Of a DNA stretch of 64,000 nt, positions 1 through 12,718 are shown in pieces. The position numbers and the translations under genes are program-made. How positions within the stretch are numbered: position 1 is the stretch's first letter; every line of letters starts with the position of its first letter. Below the pieces are notes generated by a model. It did no database searches. It was not told where the DNA came from and saw only the letters and a program-made list of their open reading frames with translations. Source of the stretch: Mytilus galloprovincialis (taxonomy: Eukaryota; Mollusca; Bivalvia; Mytilida; Mytilidae); assembly GCF_965363235.1 (NCBI RefSeq), contig NC_134844.1:14924646-14988645 (forward strand), in the 5' to 3' direction.

Positions 1-788
1 TGATGACCTTGACCTTTGACCTTGTGACCTTCGTCAAGGTCATTGCTCCACAAGGTCATTGCAAAAGACTGTATGGGTCAAGGACCTTTTGTTTAAGAGT
101 TTTGACTAAAAATGGCTTTTTAAAAACCATCGATGGGAGTTATGTCCCTTACATGATGGTAAAATCAATATAGTCATAATGTAAAAAAGTTGCCCCTTCA
201 AGTACCAATCATTTTTCACTGCTTAAATTTTCTGTATCTATAACCGTTCAATAGTTATAGGGAAATGAAAAACTTTTGAAAATCTAAAATATGACTTTGA
301 CCTTTGACCTTGACCTATATTTTCAAGTTTTGGTCCAATGAACTCAATTCCGAAGACCCGCAGTCTTTACGACTTACGGTTCATGAGATTTATATGCGTA
401 TCGAAAATTAAAATATTCAAGGGGAAATAACTCCTATAATTGGTCACTGGATCACTTTGGTTCAAATTATTTGAAACTGTAACTTTTGGCAAGGAACATT
501 TAAAAAAAAATCATTTGCCGCTAAGTCTTATAGTTCATGAGTTATAGCGATAACAGTGTTTTTTGTAATTGGGGAGATAACTCCTATAAGGTAAATAGTA
601 AACTTCGGTGCCCCTATTACAAGATAGCTTTTATTAACCCGATACTTGGTACCAAAGATCATTTTGATATCTTGCATACTTTTAACGAAGATTAACTTTG
701 AAAAACGGCGGAAGAAAAAGAATAATAATAATAATAATAAACAAACGAAATACAGTAAGGTCTTTCCATTTAAGAAAGGAAAGACCTT
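1..788. repeat. Dispersed repeat ending in a hairpin
   Basis: No coding potential is visible. The left part has runs of TGACCTTTGACCTTG (about 1-60 and 290-315). The right part has a TAA microsatellite (about 720-741), then a hairpin at 757-788 whose arms AAGGTCTTTCC and GGAAAGACCTT pair perfectly over 11 bp. A terminal hairpin after a microsatellite is common in non-autonomous Helitron-like repeats, but no Helitron CTRR end was seen. The class is therefore an inference. Confidence 0.45.
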
Positions 789-1145
789 AACAAGTACGGA
801 TGTTCCAGAACAGAATCAATAAGTTAGGAGATCGTAGAACAAAAACAAAAAGTAAGGAGGTCGCATAACAGAAACAACAAGTCAGGTTTAAAACTGGTGA
901 TTTCAAACACATGTTTTTGTCGTATTGGCACGACCAAATTTGCTCACCATAACTTCAGGACCGGTAATCTAAAATAAAATTTCATTATACCTCGCTCCGA
1001 ACAGGGGGATGTGTTGGTTTATCTTTGTCCGTTCTTCGGTCTATGATCGTTTTTTTTTACATAGACTTATAATCGCCTTTGTTACATAGACTTATAATCG
1101 CCTTTGTTTTGTAGGACTAACAAATCATACCATCCTGAAAATTGG
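789..1145. other. Intergenic stretch, little structure
   Basis: The only structure noticed is a short tandem duplication of about 27 bp (two copies near 1057-1107, core ACATAGACTTATAATCGCC). No gene or RNA was seen. Confidence 0.4.
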
Positions 1146-1681
1146 TTAAGGTTCTGTAGCCATTTTTGTACGAAATTTTCAAACTTCAATTGTATCAAAA
1201 CTATAGATAAATTAATAATAGAGATGGGTCATTTTGTACATATACCGAGGGGAAACTTGATGCAAAGCATTACTATTTACTGTTTCATTGCATTAAATAG
1301 AAAAAGAGTACTTTGTGGCAAATAAACCAAGATTTTTATAGAAAATCCACAGCCTTTATTACAGAGATTTTTGTTATAAAATTTAAAACATAGATTACTC
1401 ACTTGCTTTTCTATGATGTGCTAGTGTTTATTTTTTACAAAAAGTTTTAACCAACCTGTAAATTCCAAAATACATCGTGCTGAGTCACTAAAGTCGAGCG
1501 CACCCTAAAAGGTGTACTTGATTTGGTCCATATTTATGTTTGTTTTAACCAATAACTACATTAATAAACTAGTTATAAGGAAATCAATGCTAGCACTGCA
1601 TGCAATAATCCTATATCTATCAGTCATCAAATTGCCAAATATGAGATTACAAGGATGAAGGCTGTGGATTTTCTATAAAAT
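1146..1681. mobile_element. TTAA-ended MITE, family E1, right arm truncated
   Basis: The left end reads TTAAGGTTCTGTAGCC. The arms carry GAAAATCCACAGCC (near 1343) and its complement GGCTGTGGATTTTC (near 1660), so the element folds back on itself. Compared with the copy split between 12719 and 21719, the outer part of the right arm is missing. Its centre (TTAA at 1545-1548, followed by CCAATAAC) is an empty version of the site that is filled in the second copy. No protein is encoded. Confidence 0.65.
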
Positions 1682-2782
1682 TTCCATATGTTTAACATTG
1701 AATCAACGCACAAGGGTACACAATCCTCTTAATTCAATTGATTCACTACATTGTAAGTTTTCACACCAATAGCTCAACTTATTTTTTACCGAACACGAAT
1801 GCCATTGTATTTTAAACATGTTGGTCAATGGTATACATTATTTGTCGCATTTTTTTCAAGGACTACAAATTGATGGTTTCCTGATAGTTTGCAGTCAAGT
1901 TCGAGTGCGCATGTTAACTGGTAAGTAGTATCTGTAACACAGATGACGACTTACTACATCCTCGTCCTCTTCTCTCCAATGTGACCTACCGAATAAGACT
2001 TATCACTTGATGTGTACATTCAGGAAACCATATAAAGCGAAGGAAAATATTAAGATTGAAAACACTCCTTAATTTTACCATCCTCTTTTCCTTGCTTATT
2101 TACAAATTAAACGTATTGTGTGAGTCACATATGTGCATATGTATGCTATCAGTTTATTCGATCTATTTGATTTTCAGAATTTGAAATGGTGAAATACAGT
2201 TTCGTTTTGGTTTACCCATTGTAACAATTTTCACGTATTTACTGCTGAAAAGGGTACGCAGATATCATATATTTTCAAAAATTTGGGACAGACGTAGAAA
2301 GTCAAACCCATAGATCGATTCATTTTACTGAAACTTTTAACATGTTCTACCAAGAGATCAAATACAAATCATATGGGATTCATTTCAATTTTTTAAACAT
2401 TAAATAGCATCAAATGTTTGTCAGGAAAAAAAATTATTTATAAACATTACAATAAGTTCTTACCCTATGACTGGTCTATAAAACATACTAAAAGTAATCT
2501 AAATGTTCAAATGAACCGAACCTATTCTTAGAAGTCTTTATTATAATATCTGTATTCTTTGTCGTCAAAAAATGTCTTTATATCAAAATAAATTTCATAT
2601 GTTCTAAAGCTAAAATGCGAACCTCCTAACTGCGTATTTACTTCCTCATGAGCAACACAACGAGTGCCTCATAAGTAGCAGGATAGGATTACTATTTCGG
2701 AACACGATAAAACCCGGATTGGTAGGGCTTGTGTTACTCTGTTGTTTTCTATTTTGTGATTTCAATATGTGCTCGAGGACAT
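1682..2782. other. AT-rich stretch without recognisable feature
   Basis: No long open frame, RNA gene or tandem repeat stands out on either strand. An unrecognised dispersed repeat cannot be excluded. Confidence 0.35.
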
Positions 2783-3100
2783 GATCCTGTTTTGAGCACC
2801 CCTTCATTATTCATTCCCCGCTTTATTCCTCGTCTTCATTATCATAAATCCTCGATTTTTCAAAATATATCACTTATTTGTACAAATGTCTACAAATAAA
2901 CCATATTTTTATTCAAAATATATACGTTTACTATCAACGTGCCACTCGAATACAGATCCATAGAACATGTAAATTAAGAGTAATAATATGGTATATTGGA
3001 AGATATATTGTACTAATTAATGATATCCATTGTTCTTTAAAAAACGAGGATTTATGATAATGAAGGGAGAGAGACTTAAGGGAGGGGGCTCAAAACAGGG
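2783..3100. repeat. Foldback (inverted-repeat) element
   Basis: The left arm has ATCCTGTTTTGAGC (2783-2796) and, further in, TTATCATAAATCCTCG. The right arm has CGAGGATTTATGATAA and GCTCAAAACAGGG (ending 3100). The arms are imperfectly complementary and enclose about 180 bp of AT-rich DNA. It is probably a small MITE; no target duplication was established. Confidence 0.5.
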
Positions 3101-3700
3101 TGGTGTACTCAAATAGTTGTGGTGTATTTTTTAGACTTGTTTGTCGTTTGCATGATTGTTTTTTTGGCATGTATTTGTCAACATTCAATTAATTTCCAAC
3201 ATATGAGTTTGACTTTCCCTTTGGTCTCTTTCACTTCTATTTCAAACCGTGTTGTTCGTTTTCATATCCATCGCTTATGCACTTCCTGTTCAAACATGGG
3301 TATCATATTAAGTGGGCAACATTTTTCAGAACATTTTGTTTTTGATAGTTAACTTAACATGCAATGCTTTCCAGTTATTTTCACTTATGGTTCTCAATTA
3401 TGTCAATACTAACGGTTTGTCATTGCTTTAGTTATGAATTTTTCATGCTGCTTATGATGACTGTCATTACACTATTAAAATTGTTGGATGTTCAGGCTAT
3501 TTATAATTTGAAATTGGGCTTTGGAATGGTTTTCAGTTACTATTCTTAAATCGGTCCTCAATGCTCTGCAACTTCGTACTTTATTTGACCTTTTTTACAT
3601 TTTTTTAATCGAGCGTCACTAATAAGTCTTTTGTAGACGAAACGCGCGTCTGACGTTAATATAAAATTTCAATCCTGGTAGTCCTGGTATCTATGAGTTT
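3101..3700 (+). repeat. Mussel dispersed repeats, incl. GACGAAACGCGCGTC motif
   Basis: The stretch matches, from memory, sequence that recurs throughout mussel DNA. It includes a T-rich region (TTTGTCGTTTGCATGATTG) and a block near 3610-3695 with GAGCGTCACTAATAAGTC and GACGAAACGCGCGTC. Open frames of 61-77 codons here lie inside repeats and show no protein family. Confidence 0.5.
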
Positions 3701-4340
3701 ATTGGTCATGTCTTTTGTCCTTTTGCTAATGTGTTTGCGTTTTGATCCGATCTGATGAGTCGAGCCCTATCCAACTGAATTCTACAATAATTACTTGTAT
3801 TGTATTGTTAATCCACTGCCTCAAGGAGTCTGTTATCCTATGGTTGTAGTTGGTTGCTGTTGTGTTCCGTTTATTGTTGGTTTAATGCATATAATCCAGG
3901 CCGTTTGTTGTTTTTCTTTTTTAACTTTTGAGTTGGTTTACATCTTGTCATGTTGAAATATTTAATAGCTTACTATAATGTGTAAGTTTTGCTCATTGTT
4001 AAAGTATATAACGTGACTTGTAGTTGTTTATATCCTTAATATTTTGTAGATAGTCTCCATTTCCAATCATGTTATTTTTTCATGTTATGGATGAATGTAT
4101 TAATTTTTCATGTAAATTCTGAATAACTTACTGCTCATGCTGAAAAGAAGGGATTTAAAAGTTGACCAGACGAAAAACAAATTCAATTTCGAAAGATTTT
4201 TTATTTGCATAGTAACTCAAACATCACTGATAGTATATTACTCGTATCTAATGAAATATTAGGACGGCAATGGCAATTCAAATGTAAATATAATGGAATT
4301 TAATGACGTCGACGTCTATGGCACTTTAGATATAAATATA
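3701..4340. other. Repeat-derived AT-rich stretch
   Basis: No gene was seen. The first part continues the mussel repeat above; the rest is AT-rich and unremarkable. Confidence 0.3.
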
Positions 4341-4712
4341 AAAAAAGATGTGGTATTATTGTCAATGAGACAACTCTTCATAAGATACCTAATGACACAC
4401 AAAATACAAACAACTATAGGTCACCATACGGTCTTCAAAAAACGACAAAAGCCAATACCACATAGTCAGCTATAATAGGCCCCGAAATGACAATTCTAAA
4501 ACAAATCAAACGAGAAAACTAACGACCTAATCCATGTACAAAAACAAATATGAAAAACAGCACAGAAAACCCGACAACCACTGAATTACAGGCTCCTGAC
4601 TTGGGACAGGCACATACATACATAATATGGCGGGGTTGGACATGTTAGTGGGATCCAAATCCTCCCCTAACCTGGGACAGAGGCGTAACAGTAAAAAATA
4701 AGAACTATACAA
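4341..4712 (+). repeat. SINE-like mussel repeat, long copy
   Basis: It begins with AGATGTGGTATTATTGTCAA and continues with ACTATAGGTCACCATACGG, CATAGTCAGCTATAATAGGC and CTGACTTGGGACAGGCACAT. The order matches the other longer copies at about 24.8 and 62.2 kb, so this is one of the most complete copies in the window. The 60-codon open frame inside it is incidental. Confidence 0.6.
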
Positions 4713-5019
4713 GTTAGTTTATCCGATTTGATATCAGAATCCGTATTGTTGATAAGTTGTGGAAATGCTTACCCTTTTAGAGCACATCATTTTTAGTTTT
4801 TAAAAGTGTCCATGTTACTAATTGGGCAATCTGATTAAATTTCAGATCTATCGAACTTTTAAAAGAGTCCTCATAAGAGGATAACGAAATCAGAGATCTA
4901 TATGTTAAGTAGATTGACTCTTTTGATGAAATTATCAATCCAAGTTGTTCCTTTTTATTGCACATGGTATGTTTGCGTTCATTTCATCTGAAAACTTTCG
5001 AAATTTCTTTTTCGTGTTT

Positions 5020-6133
5020 TTATTTCGTAAAAACATGAACGCGTTGACTACCCTGGCCTCTATAAAATTGTTTCCAATTTGTGGTCAAGTATGGGTACCT
5101 TATTTTACCATACCATCTGTGAGCATTAAAATGAAGATATTCATGGTCATAATTATACTGCACACCTATTGTAAGTGAGCCTCCAGGTTTTGTTACACAC
5201 CATGATCGTGCTATGGCAATAATGTCACCCCAGGGATTTAATGCGTCCCCATATCTCCCTAGTCCCGAGTGTTCTATCGAACTAAACGAAACAATACCAT
5301 CAAATGTTCCTAAAGTATTATTAAGAAAACGCATACGAAAATCCAGCGGGATCATGGTTTTCACCTTTGGATGTTCTGATTTGATACTGCCATACTCTAA
5401 TGTCACAACTTCACGTGCTCCTGCTTCAAGTACGCATGCCTCAACCCATGGAATTTCTGAACCAATAACTAGAACCCTACCATCTTTAACCCCTGGTGCA
5501 TGTTTTAATCCATCTCTAAGAGCATTTGTTTCTCCTACTCCGTAATTGCCCTTTAATTTACCTTCTTTTGCTAGAATTATCCAGTCTTCAATAGTTTTAT
5601 TAGTCCATATTGGACTCGCTGCTTTTTTACCTAAATATATGTTGCTGATATACCACTTCTTCACCGGTATACGATTATTCATAGTGAACTCATTCATTAG
5701 CTCTTTCGGTATCGTTTCCGGTGCACGAGGTAGTCCATGACCACGGTCTACATATTCATTCTTTAATATTGCAGTACAATTTATTGTTGCGTTGATATGA
5801 TCAAAATACGGTCCTGGTGACCCTTTTCTGGATGTATTACAGAGGTCGCCACAGTCTTGGCGGATGGATCTCATTTCCTCGGACAAACCATCTTGTCCGG
5901 AAGTAGATAACTTTAACGACTTGGTTGTAGTCGCTGGTGTTGCCTGTGGATTGTTTGACAACTCTTTATAGACGGATGCATGTTCTCTCATTAAATTCAT
6001 AGCAATCATTTTTTTGTTAATCATTACCCTTATGACACTGTTTGGTATTATTATCCATGAACACAATCCACATATTAACAAACCAGCAATGATGAGAAGT
6101 TTTCTTTTTGTGAACATCCCTCTTCTTTATATT
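5020..6133 (-). CDS. DUF268-type membrane-anchored protein
   Basis: One open frame of 365 codons (ATG at 6115-6117, stop at 5020-5022). Residues about 7-25 form a hydrophobic signal anchor (LLIIAGLLICGLCSWIII) after a basic tip, which suggests a type II protein of the secretory pathway. The C-terminal half carries the DUF268 signature: VLVIGSEIPW near residue 217, then DGIVSFSSIEHSGLGRYGD, NPWGD and LTIGVQYNYD. The fold looks like a Rossmann, methyltransferase-like domain, and the family has no assigned reaction. Just upstream, the minus strand shows a long pyrimidine tract and CAG (exon edge at 6133). The coding exon is therefore probably preceded by a 5'UTR intron and an untranslated exon not located here. 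The frame is intact, so the gene is probably live. No neighbour clarifies its role. Confidence 0.85.
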
Positions 6134-6135
6134 CT

Positions 6136-6256
6136 GTAAACAATAGAAAAAAAAAATAAGAAAAAAGTAAAAATATAATAACCGTTTTTATATATGATAA
6201 ACAATAGAAAAAAAATAAGAAAAAAGTAAAAATTTAATAACCGTTTTTATATATGA
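6136..6256. repeat. Two-copy tandem duplication, about 60 bp
   Basis: Two near-identical copies follow each other. Each has AACAATAG, an A-rich tract with TAAGAAAAAAGTAAAAAT, then ATAACCGTTTTTATATATG. On the minus strand the copy next to the DUF268 exon supplies its branch-point and polypyrimidine region. The outer copy lacks the CAG acceptor. Confidence 0.75.
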
Positions 6257-6610
6257 TATAAACGTCTTTAAAATAATCGACCATGATACATTTTATTCAA
6301 TATGAAATATGATCTTCCCTCTCACCCCATATGGAATTTAGTGACAATGGGTATCAAACTGTGTCAGGAACGCGTAAGTTACTAGTTGTACCAGAGTTAA
6401 CTCGAATAATTCAAGCCCTTTCCGTGTCCGATTTTTCCCACACGAGGCCTTCGTAGATCAGCGGAATATAACGACTGAATTATTCGGGTTATACCAGAGT
6501 AAGGATTTAATTGGAATGGAACTACGTTCATAAATCTTTGAATACCATCACATTTTGTATTGTTTGAGAGATATAACTTTACTATTCAAATATATTTTGA
6601 ACTTGCATAG

Positions 6611-6773
6611 CAGGGGCGGATGCAGGAATTTTCGAAAGGGGGGTGCTAACCCAGGGCACCCAGGGCAAAGGGGGGGGGGGTGCAAAACATATGTCCCGAT
6701 ACAAATGCATTGATCGGCAAAAATAAAGGGGGGTGCGCACCCCGGAACCCCCCCCCCCCTGGATCCGCCACTG
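6611..6773. mobile_element. MITE with CAG...CTG termini
   Basis: The left end reads CAGGGGCGGATGCAG and the right end CTGGATCCGCCACTG, giving an imperfect 15-bp TIR. The 5-bp CATAG flanks both sides (6606-6610 and 6774-6778), as expected for a target-site duplication. The interior is G/C homopolymer-rich. A related but diverged element lies at 41042-41187. Confidence 0.7.
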
Positions 6774-6785
6774 CATAGTGCTTAT

Positions 6786-6900
6786 AAAAAAAGAAGATAT
6801 GGTATGATTGCCAATGAGACAACTATCCACCAGAGACCAAAATGAAACAGACATTAACAACTATAGGTCACCTTCAACAATGAGCAAAGCCCATACCTTA
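6786..6900 (+). repeat. SINE-like mussel repeat fragment
   Basis: Contains GATATGGTATGATTGCCAAT, then ACAACTATAGGTCACCTTCA. This is the 5' part of the family also seen at 62.2 kb. Confidence 0.6.
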
Positions 6901-7627
6901 TTCCAAATTTTTTGTACCAAAATTTATGTTTAATTGAAAGTCAAGTGTTACCACTTTCTTCATGTTTGAACAGTTTTTTCTCTAAAATCTCCAATAATTC
7001 AGAAACTTTTACATAATCTATTCTTAACTAACCAACACTTATATTTAAGTTCTTTCATTAAAACATCAATACTAGAAAATCATTTGGTAATATGTTTTAC
7101 AGGTATCTTTTTATTACAAATATATATATATGCATCATATAATAATCATTTGTGTTCCTTGACCTATATATATGAGCATAATTTAGCATTGTCAATAAAA
7201 TAGAAAATATATATATAGGAAATCCGTTTAACATGTTTCTTTCTACATATGTATATCTTCTGTGCTTTTGTTCGGAAATAGAATTTGTGTAAAATGTTTA
7301 AATAATTTAAACAATGCTTAGTAATAACTGTTGTAATATTTTTTTTAACAATTTGAGAATTAACTGTTATTACGTGATGCGTGATAATTTGAGTCATTTG
7401 TCAATGGATTTAAACCAATATTTGTTTAGTTGCCTTCAAGTGTTTATTAAATCTCGTAAAAAATGTTGTATGAAGGTAAATTTAGGTTTTTAAAGTCATT
7501 AAAATTTCACATTATAAATGTTCGATATTCCCGAAAGATAGCATAGTGATATGCATGTATATAAATATTATTTCAGTCAAATAAGGATGGAAGATACCTC
7601 GTGGGCAATCAAATTATACATTTCACC

Positions 7628-7660
7628 AGAGACATATAATACAATGTACTATATGTCTCT
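7628..7660. repeat. Small hairpin, AGAGACATATA arms
   Basis: AGAGACATATA pairs with TATATGTCTCT across a short AT loop. A near relative with a longer stem lies at 9326-9363. Two hits in 1.7 kb suggest a short dispersed palindromic repeat. Confidence 0.5.
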
Positions 7661-9325
7661 GATTTCACAAACATAAAAAGCCTAAGATATTATGTAAATT
7701 ACATATGGAACAAATGTCGACAAAACTCTATCTCTATTTATTTCAAAAAATATTTGTGTATTGAAAAATTTGTGTAAATTAATTAGAATTATCAATATAG
7801 AAGTATGTTCTCCAGGTTGATCACCAATCTCTCATTCTTGTTGCTCGTTTTGTGCAAACTTGTCATGCGCAAAATCTGTATGTTATCATATTTAAAAAAT
7901 ATCTTTTTTTGTACCATTAACTTGGCTTTATAAGAAATAAAGAATCTAAAAAATTGCACCTCTATCTATTTTTTGTTTTCAAGATGGAATCAATAGTCGT
8001 TTAAGGGTAATGACTGCTTTAGGTTGGTCCCCTCCGTAAATATTCAGTATGCCTTCGGAATATACAAATATTGTCAAGAATTTCAATAACGGCCACGACG
8101 TTGCTAACGTAAAATGTTGCATGAATTCTACAAATATTTGAGTCAACGTTATTTTCGCGACGTCAAACTGACATATCGGGAAAATATGCATTTTTCGACT
8201 GATTTTTAGCATTCAAACTGATTTAATTTGAAAACGAGTGCATGGACCCCCATTTTTTAAAACGACATTTTGTTTCATTTTGCAGGGAGATTGTGTGGAC
8301 CAAATTTTATAAAACTGTAAATAGTCCATTTTTTTTTATTTTGAAAAATATACAGCAAAAAAAGACGTTTTATTTCTCAATTCTTGACCATTTGATAAAT
8401 ATGAGTTATTTCTGAACAAAAAATGCATAAATCTCTAGAATACTTAGACAATACAGAAATTACAAATTATTTAACAAAAAAAACATCGGTTATGCCAAAC
8501 ATGAATTCTACAAATATTTGAGTCAAATAGTTTTAAGATTTTACCAAACCATGACCATAATTGAAAACGATTGCAAAAAAATAGCCAAAATGCTTACCCA
8601 ATTTTATTATATGTATAGTAATCATATAGAATGATAATATCAGGAAATAATATATAACATCAATGTTATCCTGGATTTCCGTTTACATAATTTATGACTA
8701 CAATTATGTCTTATCCGTACATGTTTCCAATTTAAACAGATTACATGTTCCCATAGCAACAATAACAAAAACATCATTCCTGATAAAAATGTTTCATATG
8801 ATAGGAAAGGGGTGCTTGACTTTGTATATTGTAACAAAAAATAATGTTCTAGTCGCACATTTTCTCTGTTATCCTTTATGAGCACCGTAAACTGAATCTA
8901 TTTTTTTGTACATTCAAGGTTGTGTTGTTTTGAAGCAAATGATAGTGAGCTGCTGGTGAACACTTTATTTTCTAACTGAGATTTTTCTCAAAATTCGACA
9001 AATTAAAACCAGAGAATTTACTTTTTTTCACAATATATTTTAAATGATGTATTTAAGTAGAATTATGACTCGAGTTTATAGAAGAAGTACAATGGGCGAA
9101 TATAAGTGTTATTAGTTTTTATTAATTGAGTTAGCTTATATGTATTTACAACAAAAATAGGTTTTGACTTGCACGACAAAAATTTGTAGATAATTATCAA
9201 CTTTTATTTATAAATTAAGTATGAATAAAAAAATGGCCTCTGATAATTTATTTGGTATTTTTAGAAGTTGATATCATAGTCTAGCTTCCTTGGGAAATGA
9301 AGCAAAAGAGATAAGTATGTTTAAT

Positions 9326-9363
9326 CAGAGACATATAATACAATATATGTATTATATGTCTGG
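9326..9363. repeat. Small hairpin, related to the one at 7628
   Basis: CAGAGACATATAATAC faces GTATTATATGTCTG, with one bulged base. The sequence beyond the hairpin is unlike that at 7628. Confidence 0.5.
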
Positions 9364-9889
9364 TTTAATCAATCAATTTTTCACGTCTTTTGATCTTAAT
9401 TGTGTATTTAGTCACAGTGTATTTTTACTTGTGCAATTTGAATGTTTAGTTATATTTTTTTCTAATTGGTTCCAATATTAAATAATGGGGAGAAAAATAA
9501 CGGGTATTGGAAAAGGCACAAAGTTAAACAATACAACACATAAAAAAGATTTTCAGATTTATTCAGTGATCTTCAACATTGTTGGGTAACCACCAACCAA
9601 CAGCGATATTTTATAGGATTTTTCAGTATATGGATATGGATAGTAAATTGCACATTGCTAGAAAACAAAGAATCTTGATGCTATAATTGTTAGTAATGTA
9701 ATTCAAATAGACCGTAAAACGAAAAAAATATTTCAAAAACATTGATAAACATAATTTTAATCTGCTAACCGAGTCCCTGTGCATCTACATACATAAAATT
9801 AATATTTGCATCAAGCGCACATACGTTAAAACTGTATAATAATGGTTCACATTTTAAGAGGTTAGTAGTAATTAGGTAGATGAACAAAA

Positions 9890-12718
9890 TTACGTTCTAT
9901 TTGAAGAAAACAGACAATTAAAAGAGAAGGTAATAGAACAACAGTCAAGATCAATGAGGGAAAACTTGATATTTAAAGGTGTCCCAGATGATTACAATCC
10001 AGAAGAGGACACTGAAGCAATTCTAAAAGATTTTATTAAAAGTGAAATTCAAATAGAGGAGGAAATAAACTTTCATGTTGTCCATAGACTTAACAGGACA
10101 AGAGTCCAAGGGGCATAGTGGCTAAGTTTGAGCGACGTAAAGACAGGAATATGGTGCTTAGTGCTGCAATTCAAAAGCTGAAAAACAAAAAGCAATGTGT
10201 TGTCCATGAACAATATCCTATCGAAGTCATTGAGCGGAGGCGAGAACTAGTTCCCATACTGAAGGATGCCCGAACTAAAGGACACACGGCAGTTCAAAAG
10301 GAAGATCGACTATATATATAGATAACAAACGCTATTATCCTAGGACAACCAGACAACATCCCCCACCCTCTGCTGCAATGGACCAAAATGGTGAATAAGA
10401 CAGATGTACAAGAGGACAGAGTAGTGACATTGACAACAAAGATATTCATAAAAATAATAAATGTGTGAAAAATGATCTTAATATATTTTACTTGAATGTG
10501 TGTGGTTTAAAATCTAAGTTGAAATTTAAAGAATTTACAGATAATATACTAAACTATGATATTTCAATATTTGTAGAAAGCAAACTTGATAATCTAGATG
10601 TCCTAGATGTCCCAAAAGGTTATACATATGTAACAAAAAATAGAAAAAAAATGTGTTAAAAATCAGGTGGTATAGCAGTTATTTTCAAAAAAAGTTTAGA
10701 AACAAGTTTAACATTTTTATCAAGTGAAAGTCAATTTGTACAGTGGATGAAAGATGCAAAAAGCATTTTTGGTCTGCAAAATAATATAATTGTAGGCTGT
10801 ATTTATATACCACCTGAAGATTCGAAATAGCTTTTGATGAAATCGAGAATGAATTGATGTCTCTTAAGAAAGTAACAGATGTACATGCGACTCTTATTGG
10901 CGATTTTAATGCCAAGACAGGCATTTTGAATTATTTTGTATAAGCTGATGAAATTCTATTAGATCTATTTCACTTAGACACTGACAACGAAATTATTCAT
11001 ATATGTTAGTTTATGAAAATCTTAAGTCTTATAATATTCCATTACAAAGAGTGACACAGTGTAGTTGTCAACCTAATACTTATGTGTATAAATTGCAAAA
11101 TTGCTGTTAAAAATTACATATGTATACTGCTAATTCCCGTATTGGTGTAGATAAAGGTATTGGTAAAACTACATGTAAAAATACAAGTGTAGTAGATTAT
11201 TTATTGTTATCGTCAAAGCTTTTTACACTAGTCAAAGAATTTGAAATACAACAGTTTGATCCACTGTTATCTGATGTGCACAGCGCAATACACATTACAT
11301 TAAAGTCACAAAGTACGTCACATCAAAACAACTCTAGCTGTTACGTCAGACCAAACACAGTAAAACAGGGAGAGAATTTGTCTCCTTTCCTCTTCTCATT
11401 ATTTTAAATGACCTTGAAAGTTTCTTGTTAGACAACAATGTCGATTGTTTACAAAAGGTCTATGCAAAATGTGAAGAATAATTGTCTTGTCTACTTAAAC
11501 TCCTTGTATGCAGACGATATTGTACTACTTACTGTCTGAAACAGAAGAAGGTCTTCAACAGGCCTTGTTAGCGTTTGAGCAATATTGTAATTCATGGAAA
11601 CTTTGTATTATACAAACAAGACAAAAATTGTAATATTCAGCAAGAGAAAATTTAAACCAAAAATTGTATTTTATATTTATGGTGAAAATATTGATGTACA
11701 ATATTCATATTCATATCTTGGTGTTATGTTCAATTATAATGGTAGTTTTTGTACTGCTAAAAAGAAATTATTGGATCAGGCAAATAAAGCATTGTATGCT
11801 TTACTGCAAAAAATAAGAAATTTGTCAATTCCATTAGATTTACAATTAAAATTGTTTGATTCACTTATTACTCCAATTCTTGTCTACTCAAGTGAAGTAT
11901 GGGGTTTGAAAATAAACAGGGTATAGAAAAAATACACTTGCAGTTTTGTAAGAGAATTCTCAATTTAAGAAACAATACTCCTAGCTATATGGTATATGGA
12001 GAACGTCCATGGAAGTTGTCATTAAATTGAGAATGGCGATATTTTGGAACAACCTTTTATATTGTAGTAACAAAATATCTAGTTTCTTGTATAGACTTAT
12101 GTTTAAACTTCACGAAAGTAAGCAAGGACATTTTAAATGGATTGTTTATGTTAAATCTATTTTTGATGAAACTGGGCTTAGTTTTATATGGAATGATCAA
12201 ATGCATATGGATAACAATATTCTCAAGTCTATTCTTAAACAGAATTTGACTGATCAGTTTATTCAAAATTGGTTCTCGCAAATTAATAGCTCATCTAGGG
12301 AATTTTATGGACTTTTTAAACATGAATTTAAACTGGAACCATATCTACTTAGATTGGCTGTATCTGATAGTTATATGTGTAAGTTAAGATGCTCAAATTT
12401 AAAATTTCCTATTGAGACAGGAAGATGGGCAAAGATCCCTAAACAAAATAGAATTTGTCATTTATGTAACTTTAATATTGGTAACGAATATCATTATATG
12501 TTTACTTGTACATAATCCTTGTACATATCCACAAATCGTGGACCTGCGCAAAAATTATCCTACATTATCTGATTATTACAATACAAATCCATCAGAGATC
12601 AAAATGATTGGAATGCTGTCAAATTGCAATGTAAAATTATATCGTAATATTTGTAACATTACCAAATATTTCGCAAATACCCCTCCTTAACATGATATAT
12701 CTGTTTAATATTCACGAT
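9890..12718 (+). mobile_element. Degraded LINE with ORF1- and ORF2-like parts
   Basis: About 9950-10320 encodes an L1-like ORF1 remnant (ENLIFKGVPDDYNPEEDTEA, then VVHRLNRTRVQG and AKFERRKDRNMV). About 10465-11330 encodes an APE-type endonuclease remnant (FYLNVCGLKSKLKF at the start; SRIGVDKGIG, VVDYLL and DPLLSDVHS at its end). The reverse transcriptase YADD motif is at 11507-11518. A C-terminal region with a partial zinc finger (CHLCNFNIGNEYHYMFTC) ends near 12515. Several stops and frameshifts interrupt it, and the reverse transcriptase between about 11330 and 11500 is clearly shortened, so it is dead. Its 3' tail appears to resume at 21720, beyond a large nested insertion. The clade is not certain; APE-type with a short microsatellite-like tail fits CR1/L2-like elements. 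Confidence 0.75.

Larger units (their letters stand above)
6901..9880. other. Long AT-rich stretch without genes
   Basis: No open frame here has protein-family features. Two similar small hairpins occur (7628-7660 and 9326-9363). A 26-bp direct repeat (core GAATTCTACAAATATTTGAG) occurs near 8121 and 8501. Nothing else was recognised. Confidence 0.4.
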
